From Streptomyces sp. WMMC500 (GTDB taxonomy: Bacteria > Actinomycetota > Actinomycetes > Streptomycetales > Streptomycetaceae): DNA of 64,000 nucleotides. Shown here one piece after another: positions 1 to 8,220 of this stretch. Both the position numbers and the translations under genes were made by a program. The first letter of the stretch is position 1, and the number at the start of each line of letters is the position of its first letter. The stretch is taken from contig NZ_CP114905.1 in assembly GCF_027497195.1 (NCBI RefSeq), positions 4,227,001 to 4,291,000 of the forward strand, read 5' to 3'. The notes beneath the pieces were generated by a model that saw only the letters and a list, made by a program, of their open reading frames with translations, was not told the origin of the DNA and did no database searches.

Positions 1-30
1 GAGGGACTCGATCCCGACGAGAAGATGTGA
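1..30 (+). CDS. C-terminal end of an unidentified protein (partial)
   Basis: Frame 1 is open from the window edge and ends with residues EGLDPDEKM followed by TGA at 28-30. The stop overlaps the GTG start of the next gene (27-29), the tight stop-start coupling usual in Streptomyces operons, so these codons are probably the end of a real upstream gene. Nine residues are too few to assign a function. Confidence 0.5.
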   Translation, partial: EGLDPDEKM

Positions 31-782
31 GGCAGACCGTGTCTTCAGATGCCTACACTCCAGAGCGTAGTTGGCCCTACCGGATCGATCAGTTCGAGCA
101 GACGGCTTCCAAGGGCCGTGTATTGTTGACTGCCGTCGCACTCGGCCTGCTCATATGCGGCCTGTTCGCGCTACTCGTCTTCGGTGGAATCACTACGGAA
201 GACTGGCTTGCATACGCGGTCGGCGGCCCTCTGCTTGCGCTTCTGTGTTTCGGCGTGTGGCGTCTCAATCATTTTGTTCGTAACGGCCTCCTTGTCTTAC
301 TTCTGGTCCTCCCTGCCCTGGCCCTTCTATTGCTCTTCACCGGGGCGAGCGAGGCCCTCGTGCTGCACCAAAGGGGGTACAGGACACACGCCATCGTGAC
401 CGAGGTGGAGAAGCACGCCCGGAATTTTCCCACCTGCAGGCTTGAGGAACCCGACGGAGATCCCGTCCTCGGCTCCATTCGCTGCGGTGATCTCAGGGTG
501 GGTGACCAGGTAACCGTAACCGCCGACCCTCTTGGGCGGATCACCCCTAAGCAAGGCTTCCTGCGGTGGGCGGTGGTCACCGTGGGCTTCGCCGTCTGCG
601 CTTGCCTCATCATGCTCTCCACCGTGCTCGGTGCCGCGATGGGCATCCGCAAGCGCGGGACCGTTCGCCGGTGGTGGCCTCCTGCCGCGCCTCCGCGCAA
701 CTATGGGCAGCCCTCGTCCCCGTTTCCGCCGCCTCCGCCTCCTCCACCGCCCGTCTGGCCGCCGCGAGGGCCGGAAGGGTAG
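27..782 (+). CDS. small multi-pass membrane protein with proline-rich tail
   Basis: A 251-residue protein of unknown function. Hydrophobic segments at about residues 31-55, 62-80, 86-110 and 182-208 predict four membrane helices. Between the third and fourth lies a soluble stretch of about 65 residues with two cysteines (TCRLEEPDG and IRCGD). The C-terminus is an unbroken run of ten prolines within a proline-rich tail. The GTG start overlaps the stop of the preceding gene, so it is the distal gene of an operon entering the window. Codon 91 is TTA (297-299), the codon read by the bldA tRNA in Streptomyces, so expression may be developmentally limited. Base composition is lower in G+C than the neighbouring core genes, hinting at accessory status. 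I do not recognise a family. Confidence 0.7.
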   Translation: MRQTVSSDAYTPERSWPYRIDQFEQTASKGRVLLTAVALGLLICGLFALLVFGGITTEDWLAYAVGGPLLALLCFGVWRLNHFVRNGLLVLLLVLPALALLLLFTGASEALVLHQRGYRTHAIVTEVEKHARNFPTCRLEEPDGDPVLGSIRCGDLRVGDQVTVTADPLGRITPKQGFLRWAVVTVGFAVCACLIMLSTVLGAAMGIRKRGTVRRWWPPAAPPRNYGQPSSPFPPPPPPPPPVWPPRGPEG

Positions 783-995
783 TGCGTGCCGGGCTCGGTC
801 CGGTCGCCGTTGTGAGTGGGTTCAATCCGCCCGGCCGTCGTGCAGTTTCGGCCCGTCGAGGTGGCTACCGGGGTATTGCCGGCCGCGACGCTGTTCGGGC
901 GGCGCTGCCTTCGAGGGCCGGCGTGCGGGAGGACGCCGGGGCCGCTCCCGGCTCGCCTGTCGACCGGTGTCCCCGCGGGTGACCGGCCGGACCCG

Positions 996-1559
996 TCACT
1001 CCCCCGCCGCTCTTGCCTCGTCGCGGCGTTTGACGTAGTCCCACCAGCGCTGTTCCAGGCGGCCGTTCTCCTCCCGGAGGAACGCGAAGAACTCCGTCGT
1101 CTCCTCGATCCGCCGGCCCGCCGGGGTTTCCGGGCCCAGGATGCCGACGCCCGTGTCCAGGGTCTGTTCGAAGCGCCTGATCATGTGCTCCCGCTGGGCG
1201 AAGATCTGGTACCAGCGGTCGCTCTCCATCCGGTACCGCTCGCGCCGCGAGCCCGGTTCGCGTTCGCGGGTGATGAGGCCGACCGCCGCGAGGTAGCGCA
1301 CCGCGCCCGAGACCGCCGCCGGGCTCACGTGCAGGCGCTCGCCCACCTCCGCGGCGGTGAGGGCGCCCGAGTCGTCCGCCAGGAGGCACGCGAAGACCCG
1401 CGAGGCCATGCGCTGCATGCCCATCTCGGTGAGCTCGCCGGCCACTCGTTCCACGTATCTCAGCACGGCCGACTCGTCGCGGGACGCGCGATCCGTGCGC
1501 TCCGCACCGTCGCCGCGCTCTGCGCGCCCACCGCGCTCGTCACGCTGCTGATCTGCCAC
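996..1559 (-). CDS. GbsR/MarR-family transcriptional regulator
   Basis: A 187-residue winged-helix regulator. After a charged N-terminus, residues about 34-60 (a helix ending [10 protein letters not shown]) and the wHTH at about 67-98 ([20 protein letters not shown]) match the GbsR-like branch of MarR proteins; the rest is helical and probably forms the dimer interface. The start is GTG at 1557-1559, with GGGAG about ten bases upstream. It is transcribed divergently from an ABC transporter pair, and a perfect 16-bp palindrome lies in the shared intergenic region. The usual logic for such a pair is that the regulator represses the exporter and itself until a ligand is bound. The ligand cannot be told from sequence. 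Confidence 0.88.
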   Translation of the reverse strand: MADQQRDERGGRAERGDGAERTDRASRDESAVLRYVERVAGELTEMGMQRMASRVFACLLADDSGALTAAEVGERLHVSPAAVSGAVRYLAAVGLITREREPGSRRERYRMESDRWYQIFAQREHMIRRFEQTLDTGVGILGPETPAGRRIEETTEFFAFLREENGRLEQRWWDYVKRRDEARAAGE

Positions 1560-1615
1560 GTTTCTACGTTCTCCCGGTCCGGCACCGTCATGGTCGACCC
1601 TAACGGTTTCTTAAC

Positions 1616-1631
1616 TTCACAAATTTGTGAA
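1616..1631. promoter_or_regulatory. palindromic operator between regulator and ABC transporter
   Basis: TTCACAAATTTGTGAA is a perfect 16-bp palindrome in an unusually A+T-rich patch of a very G+C-rich region. It sits 57 bases upstream of the regulator start and 21 bases upstream of the transporter ATPase start. Size and symmetry fit a dimeric winged-helix repressor; the divergent GbsR/MarR protein is the obvious candidate. Binding is inferred. Confidence 0.75.
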
Positions 1632-1652
1632 TGTTCGTGTAGCTTACACGGT

Positions 1653-2576
1653 ATGACCAAGGCAATCACCGTCTCCGGCCTGACCAAGACATTCGGCCGG
1701 ACCCGTGCGCTCGACGGCCTCGACCTCGACGTGACGACGGGCGAGGTGCACGGCTTCCTCGGCCCCAACGGCGCCGGCAAGTCCACCACCATCCGCGTGC
1801 TGCTCGGCCTGCTGCGCGCCGACACGGGCACCGCCCAGGTGCTCGGCGGCGACCCCTGGGCCGACGCCGTCACGCTGCACCGCAGACTCGCGTACGTACC
1901 GGGGGACGTCGAGCTGTGGCCCAACCTCACCGGCGGTGAGGCCATCGACCTGCTCGCACGGCTCCGCGGCGGCATCGACAAGAAGCGCCGCGACGACCTC
2001 ATCGAGCGCTTCGACCTCGACCCGACCAAGAAGGGCCGGAGCTACTCCAAGGGCAACCGGCAGAAGGTGGCCATCGTCGCCGCCCTCGCCTCCGACGCCG
2101 AGCTTCTCCTGCTCGACGAGCCCACCGCGGGCCTCGACCCGCTCATGGAGGTCATCTTCCAGGACGTCATCATCCAGGCGAAGGCCGAGGGCAAGACCGT
2201 CCTGCTGTCCAGCCACATCCTCGCGCAGGTGGAGAAGCTCGCGGACCGGGTGAGCATCATCCGGCTGGGGAAGATCGTGCAGTCCGGCACGCTCAGCGAG
2301 ATGCGCCATCTGACGCGTACGACCATCGAGGCCGAGACCGAGCGGCCCGCCACCGGCATCGAGGAGCTGCCGGGCATCCACCAGCTCCGTACCGACGACA
2401 GCCGGGTCCACTTCGCCGTCGACGGGGAGCACCTGGACGCCGCCGTGCGGCGACTCGGCGAGTTCGGCATCCGCAGCCTGGTCAGCCACCCGCCCACCCT
2501 GGAGGAGCTGATGCTCCGCCACTACGGCGACGAGCTGGAGCACAACGGCCACCACTCGGAGGCGGGAGCGGCCTGA
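1653..2576 (+). CDS. ABC transporter ATP-binding protein
   Basis: A 307-residue ABC ATPase. Walker [10 protein letters not shown] is at residues 37-45, the signature region SYSKGNRQK (a variant of LSGGQ) near 130-138, and Walker [14 protein letters not shown] near 151-163, followed by the switch region SSHI. The last 80 residues form the accessory domain seen in drug-export ATPases of the DrrA/CcmA type. The ATG at 1653 was chosen because homologous sequence begins there; the reading frame is open far upstream, but that part runs antisense through the regulator gene. The stop overlaps the permease start (TGATG), so the two are co-translated. Together they form an ABC-2-type exporter, probably for a hydrophobic compound or antibiotic. 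Confidence 0.93.
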   Translation: MTKAITVSGLTKTFGRTRALDGLDLDVTTGEVHGFLGPNGAGKSTTIRVLLGLLRADTGTAQVLGGDPWADAVTLHRRLAYVPGDVELWPNLTGGEAIDLLARLRGGIDKKRRDDLIERFDLDPTKKGRSYSKGNRQKVAIVAALASDAELLLLDEPTAGLDPLMEVIFQDVIIQAKAEGKTVLLSSHILAQVEKLADRVSIIRLGKIVQSGTLSEMRHLTRTTIEAETERPATGIEELPGIHQLRTDDSRVHFAVDGEHLDAAVRRLGEFGIRSLVSHPPTLEELMLRHYGDELEHNGHHSEAGAA

Positions 2577-4258
2577 TGTCTGCCACCCCCTCCGCCGCGA
2601 GCGCCACCAGCGCCGCGCAGACCCGATCCCCCGCACCCCCGCGCGCCGCCGAGGGCACCGGGGCGCTGGCCGGCGCCGGGACGCTGTTCCGGTTCGCGCT
2701 GCGCCGGGACCGCGTCCGGCTGCCCGTCTGGGTGCTCGCGCTGTTCCTCGGGACCGTCTCCAGCGTCAGCAGCTTCGACACGTCGTACGACACGGCCGAG
2801 AAGCGCGCCGACATCGCCAAGACCATGGACAGCCCGGCCGGCCTGGCCATGACCGGCCCCGAGCGCTACCTCGACGACTACAACATCGGCTCCATGACCG
2901 GCCACCAGATGCTCGGCTTCACGGCCGTGCTCGTCGGCATCATGAGCGTGCTCATCATCTCCCGGCACACCAGGACCGAGGAGGAGACCAACCGCGCCGA
3001 GCTCGTACGCTCCGCCGTCGTCGGCCGGCACGCCTACCTCGCCGCCGCGCTCGGCGTCGCCGTCGTCGCCAACGTGGCGCTCGGGCTGCTGCTGGCCGGC
3101 GGCATGGCCGGCATGGGCATCGACGGCGTCGACGGCACGGGCTCCCTGCTCTACGGCCTCGCGCACACGGCGATCGGCCTCCTCTTCGCCGCCGTCGCAG
3201 CGATCACCGTGCAGGTCACGGCGTACGCGCGCGGGGCGTCCGGCATGGCCATGGCCGTCATCGGCGCGGCGTACGCGCTGCGCGCCGCCGGCGACGTGGG
3301 CAGCGACTGGGTGTCGTGGCTCTCGCCGATCGGCTGGGTCCAGCGCACGTACGTCTACGTCGACAACCGCTGGTGGCCGCTGCTGCTCGTGCTCGTCGCG
3401 GCCGGGGTCTGCGCGGCGGCCGGCTTCGTGCTCAGCACCCGCCGCGACGTCGGCGCGGGCCTGAAGGCCACCCGCCTCGGCAGCCCGGTCGGCTCCGAAA
3501 CCCTCACCAGCCCGCTGGGCTTCGCGCTGCGGCTGCACCGCGGGCTGCTGTTCGGCTTCGGCGCAGGCGCGCTGCTGCTCGGCGTGATGTACGGGTCGAT
3601 CCTCGGCGACGCCGAGGAGATGATCGACGGCATCGACGAACTGGAGGAGCAGCTCGCCGAGATCGGCGGCGCCAACGTGGCCGAGTCGTTCGCCTCGGTG
3701 GTCATGATCGTCATCGCCGTCGTCTGCTCGATCTACGTCGTGATGGCCGCCCTGCGCCCGCGCGCGGAGGAGTCCGCGGGCCGCGCGGAGCCGCTGCTCG
3801 CCACCGCGCTGTCGCGCGACCGGTGGGTGCTCAGCCACGCGCTCGTCGGCGCGGCCGGCGGCACTCTGCTGATGCTGCTCGCGGGCATCGGCTTCGGCGC
3901 CTCGGGGGCCGCCTCCACGGGCGACGGCGGGCTGTTCCTGGGGCTCGTCGGCGCCGCCCTGGCGTACGCGCCCGCGCTGTGGGTCGCCATCGGCCTGGCG
4001 GTCGCGCTCTTCGGCTGGGCGCCGCGCGCGGTGGCGGCGGCCTGGGTGGTGCCGGTGTACGGGTTCGTCGTCGGCTACCTCGGCGAGATCCTCAAGTTCC
4101 CGGACGTGCTGAACGACCTGTCCCCCTTCGGGCACGTACCGCAGCTCCCGGCGAAAGACATGTCGTGGCCGCCGCTGCTGGTGCTCACGGCGATAGCCGT
4201 GGGGCTGGTGTGGGTGGGCCTGCTGGGCTTCCGCCGGCGGGATCTGGAGACGAAGTAG
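2576..4258 (+). CDS. ABC-2 type exporter permease (polyketide-antibiotic type)
   Basis: A 560-residue integral membrane protein with about twelve predicted helices in two similar halves; the second half starts near residue 310 (GFALRLHRGLLFGFGAG). This matches the two-module permeases of Streptomyces annotated as tetronasin- or polyketide-antibiotic transporters. The soluble loop after the first helix (SSFDTSYDTAEKRADIAK) is characteristic of that group. It overlaps the ATPase gene by one base and would assemble with two copies of that protein in the cytoplasmic membrane. The substrate is unknown. A strong hairpin follows the stop. Confidence 0.9.
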   Translation: MSATPSAASATSAAQTRSPAPPRAAEGTGALAGAGTLFRFALRRDRVRLPVWVLALFLGTVSSVSSFDTSYDTAEKRADIAKTMDSPAGLAMTGPERYLDDYNIGSMTGHQMLGFTAVLVGIMSVLIISRHTRTEEETNRAELVRSAVVGRHAYLAAALGVAVVANVALGLLLAGGMAGMGIDGVDGTGSLLYGLAHTAIGLLFAAVAAITVQVTAYARGASGMAMAVIGAAYALRAAGDVGSDWVSWLSPIGWVQRTYVYVDNRWWPLLLVLVAAGVCAAAGFVLSTRRDVGAGLKATRLGSPVGSETLTSPLGFALRLHRGLLFGFGAGALLLGVMYGSILGDAEEMIDGIDELEEQLAEIGGANVAESFASVVMIVIAVVCSIYVVMAALRPRAEESAGRAEPLLATALSRDRWVLSHALVGAAGGTLLMLLAGIGFGASGAASTGDGGLFLGLVGAALAYAPALWVAIGLAVALFGWAPRAVAAAWVVPVYGFVVGYLGEILKFPDVLNDLSPFGHVPQLPAKDMSWPPLLVLTAIAVGLVWVGLLGFRRRDLETK

Positions 4259-4270
4259 CCGTCCACGCTC

Positions 4271-4312
4271 CGGGGGCGGGCGTCCTGCCGGCAGGCGGGG
4301 CGCCCGCCCCCG
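4271..4312 (+). terminator. strong GC hairpin after ABC exporter operon
   Basis: A perfect 12-bp inverted repeat (CGGGGGCGGGCG at 4271-4282 with its complement at 4301-4312) encloses an 18-base loop that itself contains the palindrome CCTGCCGGCAGG. It begins 13 bases after the permease stop and lacks a U-tract, as is common for terminators in high-G+C actinobacteria. Confidence 0.7.
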
Positions 4313-4428
4313 GCGCGTGCGGTGCCGGGCCCACGCGCCCGGGCCCGTACGGCCCGTGCCCGTACGGACCGCGCCCCCGCCGAAATTCGCTCGCGCCGCC
4401 CCGTCCCGCGCTGCTTGACTCCCCCACC

Positions 4429-5160
4429 GTGACCGTATTCAACGACCCCGCGTTCTTCGACCGTTACGCCCACGAGTACGACCACGCCGACCTCTACGAG
4501 CCCACCCCCACCGTCGACTTCCTCGCCGGCCTGGTCCCGGCCGGCGCGCGCACCCTCGAACTCGCCGTCGGCACCGGCCGCGTGGCGCTGCCGCTGGCCG
4601 CCCGCGGTGTCGCCGTCGAAGGCATCGACGGCTCCCCGGCCATGGTCGAGCACCTGCGTGCGAAGCCCGGCGGCGCCGACATCCCCGTGACCCTCGGCGA
4701 CATGGCCGACGTGCCGGTGGACGGCCCGTTCCACATGGCCTACCTGGTCTTCAACACCCTGTTCAACCTCCCCGACCAGGACCGGCAGGTCGACTGCTTC
4801 CGCAACGTCGCCGCGGTCCTGGAGCCCGGCGGCCTCTTCGTCATCGAGTGCTTCGTCCAGGACCTCACGGAGTTCGACCGCAACCAGCGGGTCGCCACCC
4901 GCGCGCTGACCGTGGACGCGGTGAACATGGAGTTCCTGCTCCACGACCCCGTCGCGCAGGCGGTCACGTACCAGCGCGTAACGTTCGACGCGAACGGGAC
5001 CTCGCTGCGTCCGCTGCGGCTGCGCTACTGCTGGCCGAGCGAGCTGGACCTGATGGCACGGCTCGCGGGGATGCGGCTACGGGAACGCTTCGCCGGATGG
5101 GACCGCCGCCCCTTCGACGCGACCAGCCGCTCACACGTCTCGGTCTACGAGAAGGTGTGA
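4429..5160 (+). CDS. class I SAM-dependent methyltransferase
   Basis: A 243-residue cytosolic methyltransferase. Motif I, LELAVGTGRVALPLA, is at about residues 43-57, followed by the acidic loop end of the second strand (VEGIDGSPAMV) that would bind the ribose of S-adenosylmethionine, and the post-motif FNTLFNLPDQDRQ near 105-117. The family has broad substrates; nothing here identifies the acceptor. The GTG at 4429 was chosen because it precedes the conserved start of the domain (FNDPAFFDRYA); upstream in-frame sequence overlaps the exporter gene and the terminator. It stands alone, convergent with the next gene. Confidence 0.85.
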   Translation: MTVFNDPAFFDRYAHEYDHADLYEPTPTVDFLAGLVPAGARTLELAVGTGRVALPLAARGVAVEGIDGSPAMVEHLRAKPGGADIPVTLGDMADVPVDGPFHMAYLVFNTLFNLPDQDRQVDCFRNVAAVLEPGGLFVIECFVQDLTEFDRNQRVATRALTVDAVNMEFLLHDPVAQAVTYQRVTFDANGTSLRPLRLRYCWPSELDLMARLAGMRLRERFAGWDRRPFDATSRSHVSVYEKV

Positions 5161-5193
5161 TCACCCCCTCCGCGCAGGCCGGCGGGCGGGGGG

Positions 5194-5724
5194 TCATTCT
5201 TCGAAGTCCTGATAGCCGTATGCGGCGGTCTCCTCGAAATGGCCGGGCAGCGGGTGCAGCGCGACCACGTCTCCGTCACGGACGACCTCCCCGCCCAGAG
5301 CCGGCACCTCGATCCGGTCCCAGTGGACGGCGACCTTGCACGCGTCTCCGAGGTCCCCTGCGAACATGCGGTGGGACAGGGTCGTCGTCTCGTCCTCTGC
5401 CTCCTCATCCGCCTCGAAGTCGTACCCGACCGGCTCCCCGGGACCGGTGAACGTGATGTCCGGGTAACCCGCGATCGAGATCGTGAGAAACGGATGCAAG
5501 TCGATCGAGTCGGTCTTCTTCCCCTCCTGGTAGACATCCAGAGTCAGGCGGGCGCCATACCAGCAGAGCAGGTACAGGTTGATGTCCTCGGCGAGCTCCG
5601 CGGCGAGATCGCGCCGCACCTCCTCAAGGCTGCCCCGCACGTAGTGGGCGTCCTTCCTGGCTCCCCCGGGATCCACACCGAAGGCCAGGTCGTAGAAGCT
5701 ACGCACCAGTCGATCATCAGTCAT
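5194..5724 (-). CDS. hypothetical acidic protein
   Basis: A 176-residue soluble protein with no signal peptide or membrane segment and an acidic stretch at about residues 103-112 (DFEADEEAEDE). I see no recognisable motif. It begins with ATG and ends 33 bases from the convergent methyltransferase stop. Its A+T content is somewhat higher than its neighbours. Isolated acidic proteins of this size in Streptomyces are often immunity-like or SMI1-like, but nothing here proves that. Confidence 0.6.
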   Translation of the reverse strand: MTDDRLVRSFYDLAFGVDPGGARKDAHYVRGSLEEVRRDLAAELAEDINLYLLCWYGARLTLDVYQEGKKTDSIDLHPFLTISIAGYPDITFTGPGEPVGYDFEADEEAEDETTTLSHRMFAGDLGDACKVAVHWDRIEVPALGGEVVRDGDVVALHPLPGHFEETAAYGYQDFEE

Positions 5725-5817
5725 GTGCGGACCCTAACCGCCGGCACTGACAGCCCGGTTGCCCGCCGATCCACGCATCGGACAGTCGAGCGCGCCCGGA
5801 GCTGACGAACACCTGCC

Positions 5818-7011
5818 TTACGCCGGCCGGCCCTCCTTCAGCCGCCGCACCGCCTCCGCCAGCACCTCGTCCTTCTTGCAGAAGGCGAACCGCACGATGC
5901 TGCGCCCGGCCTCCGGGTCGTCGTAGAACACCTGCGTCGGCACCGCGACGACACCGCACCGCTCGGGCAGGGACAGGCAGTACGCGACGCCGTCCTTCTC
6001 GCCGAGGGGGGTGATGTCGGCGGTGATGAAGTACGTGCCGGAGGGGCGGAAGACGCGCAGGCCCGCCTCCGTCAGCCCGGCGGCGAGCAGGTCGCGCTTG
6101 CGCAGCAGGTCGGCGCGGAGGCCCGCGAGGTAGGAGTCCGGCAGCGCCAGGGCCTCGGCGACGGCGTACTGGAAGGGGCCGGAGCTGACGTACGTCAGGT
6201 ACTGCTTGGCGGTGCGCACGGCGGCGACCAGCGGCGCGGGGGCGGTCACCCAGCCGACCTTCCAGCCGGTGAAGGAGTAGCTCTTGCCGGCGGACGAGAT
6301 CGACACCGTGCGCTCGCGCATGCCGGGGAGGGAGGCGAGCGGGATGTGCGCGCCGTCGAAGACGAGGTGTTCGTAGACCTCGTCGGTGACGACGAGGAGG
6401 TCGCGCTCGCGGGCGAGGGCGGCGACGGCTTCCAGCTCGGTGCGGTCCAGGACGGTACCGGTGGGGTTGTGGGGGGAGTTGAGGAGGATGAGGCGGGTGG
6501 CGGGGGTGACGGCCGCGCGCAGCTCGTCGAGGTCGAGACGGTACGCGGCGGGCTCGGCGGGCGCGGCGCCCGTGTCGGGGCGCAGGGTGACCGGGACGCG
6601 GCGGGCGCCGGCCATGGCGATGCACGCGGCGTACGAGTCGTAGTACGGCTCCAGGGCGATCACCTCGTCGCCCGGCTCCAGCAGCGCGAGCAGCGCCGCC
6701 GCGACGGCCTCGGTGGCCCCGGCGGTGACGAGCACCTCCGACTCGGGGTCCCACTCCAGCCCGTACCACCGCCGCTGATGCGCGGCGACGGCCCGGCGCA
6801 GCTCGGGGATCCCGGGCCCGGGCGGGTACTGGTTGCCGCGGCCCTCCCGCACGGCCCGTACGGCGGCCTCGGCGACCTCCGCGGGGCCGTCGGTGTCGGG
6901 GAAGCCCTGGCCCAGGTTGATCGCCCCGGTGCGCACGGCGAGGGCGGACATCTCGGCGAAGATCGTGGTCACGAAGGGGGTCAGGCGGCTGCTGAGCGGT
7001 GGGCGTCCCAT
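5818..7011 (-). CDS. PLP-dependent class I/II aminotransferase
   Basis: A 397-residue fold-type I aminotransferase. The N-terminal INLGQGFPDTDGP is the hallmark of the KAT/DapC/YbdL-like subgroup. NSPHNPTG contains the residues that contact PLP, VTDEVYEHLVFDG supplies the aspartate for the pyridine nitrogen, and SSAGKSYSFTGWKVGW carries the Schiff-base lysine. Likely activity is transamination of an amino acid with 2-oxoglutarate; members act as N-succinyldiaminopimelate, methionine or kynurenine transaminases and the sequence does not decide. The internal ATG at 7009-7011 was preferred over the ATG at 7062 because homologous proteins begin near it. Kynurenine-pathway genes lie 8 kb away but not in the same operon. 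Confidence 0.87.
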   Translation of the reverse strand: MGRPPLSSRLTPFVTTIFAEMSALAVRTGAINLGQGFPDTDGPAEVAEAAVRAVREGRGNQYPPGPGIPELRRAVAAHQRRWYGLEWDPESEVLVTAGATEAVAAALLALLEPGDEVIALEPYYDSYAACIAMAGARRVPVTLRPDTGAAPAEPAAYRLDLDELRAAVTPATRLILLNSPHNPTGTVLDRTELEAVAALARERDLLVVTDEVYEHLVFDGAHIPLASLPGMRERTVSISSAGKSYSFTGWKVGWVTAPAPLVAAVRTAKQYLTYVSSGPFQYAVAEALALPDSYLAGLRADLLRKRDLLAAGLTEAGLRVFRPSGTYFITADITPLGEKDGVAYCLSLPERCGVVAVPTQVFYDDPEAGRSIVRFAFCKKDEVLAEAVRRLKEGRPA

Positions 7012-7112
7012 GGGGACATGCTTGCACGGCGGAGGGTTGAGGTGGCCGTGCGCCGGGCACATCCGGGGGTACAGCGGACCTCCGCGGGGGCGGGGGAGAT
7101 TAGGAGGGTCCG

Positions 7113-7343
7113 ATGGATTTCCTCATCTTTGGCGTGGTCGCGATCGGTTTGGTCACCTTTCTGTCCGCCGCCGTCTCAGGAGGCAGCACCCACCGCGGCG
7201 CGTCCGGCGCGCGGCGCAGGGGCCGCGCGGGCGGTTCCACCGGCGGGACGGACGCGGGCGGTTGGGGCGGAGACACGGGCGGCAGCGGTGGCGGGGACAG
7301 CGGCGGGGGTGGCGGCGGTGACGGAGGCGGCGGCGGGTGCTAG
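7113..7343 (+). CDS. small membrane protein with glycine-rich tail ending in Cys
   Basis: A 76-residue protein preceded by an excellent ribosome binding site (AGGAGGG, four bases before ATG). Residues 3-22 (FLIFGVVAIGLVTFLSAAVS) form one membrane helix. The remainder is basic (ARRRGRAGG) and then almost purely Gly with Ser, Thr and Asp, ending GGGGGC. Composition is that of a flexible surface or scaffold tail. Function is unknown. It is divergent from the aminotransferase gene. Confidence 0.7.
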   Translation: MDFLIFGVVAIGLVTFLSAAVSGGSTHRGASGARRRGRAGGSTGGTDAGGWGGDTGGSGGGDSGGGGGGDGGGGGC

Positions 7344-7570
7344 TTGTCAGAAAGTGAACAACTGACCAGTCGCGCGCCCGCGCGATGGAAACCCGGTGAA
7401 GAAGGGTAAAAACGCTGTCGGCGGGCCGCACTTCGTGATTCCGTATTTCCCGGGCGCATTTCCTTCTGCCGGAGCGTGCCCGCACGCTTCTCGGCCTGCG
7501 CCCGTACCCGTGGTCCCGCCATCAGGGCGGGCGGCCCGACGTCTTTCCACCCTGCCTGCGGAGCCGACCC

Positions 7571-8089
7571 ATGCTCACCACTCTCAAGACCTCGTACACG
7601 GATACTCGGGCCCAAGACCTGGCATGGCGGCTCGGGATGGACCCCATGCCGGCCCTCGCGGTGCTCGACCTGCGCCTCGGCTCCGCCGACGTGCAGCTCA
7701 GACTGCTCGGGGCCTCGCATCAAGTGCTGCTCAGAGACGGCGACTCGGCCTGTTCCGAGACCGTCGCCTGCCTGGCCGGCAGCAGCACCCCGCTCCCCCT
7801 CGGCGTGGCCAAGCAGGTCGCGGGGTGGGAGTACGAGTTCGCCGCCCGGGTCGAGACGCTGGCCCGGGGGGCGTTCGAGTCCCGGGCGCAGGAGCTGCTG
7901 GCGCTGGTCGCCGACCATCCGCGCGGCCTCGCCGGCACGTTCCCGGGCAGCCCGCACGCGTTCACCGCGCTGCTGGTGCACCGCCAGGGCGACATCGTCT
8001 GCTGGCGCACGTGGCACGCGTATCCGCAGGAAGGACGCCTGGTGGCGACGCGGACGACGATGGCCACGCGGGTCGCGGAGCCGGCCTAG
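7571..8089 (+). CDS. DUF2617 family protein
   Basis: A 172-residue soluble protein that I recognise as DUF2617, a family largely restricted to actinobacteria and typically encoded just before a spermidine synthase-like gene, as here. Conserved features include the early LDLRLGSADVQLRLLGASHQ region and the C-terminal FTALLV and WRTWHAYPQ segments. No catalytic motif is visible. The conserved pairing suggests a role linked to polyamines or to a small molecule made by the neighbouring enzyme, but no activity is established. Confidence 0.85.
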   Translation: MLTTLKTSYTDTRAQDLAWRLGMDPMPALAVLDLRLGSADVQLRLLGASHQVLLRDGDSACSETVACLAGSSTPLPLGVAKQVAGWEYEFAARVETLARGAFESRAQELLALVADHPRGLAGTFPGSPHAFTALLVHRQGDIVCWRTWHAYPQEGRLVATRTTMATRVAEPA

Positions 8090-8220
8090 GACGGTCGTCG
8101 GACGCCGCCGGTGTTGCCGTGCAGTGTTGCCGTGGACACGGTCAATTCACCCGTGTCCGGGACATATTGCACACGTGTGGGTGACAAGGGGCGGCACCGG
8201 CGCAAACGTATCGTTCCTCC

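Noticed and set aside
816..1652. N-terminal 279-codon extension of the ABC ATPase frame
   Set aside because: Overlaps the divergent regulator gene and its operator; ABC homology begins at the ATG at 1653.
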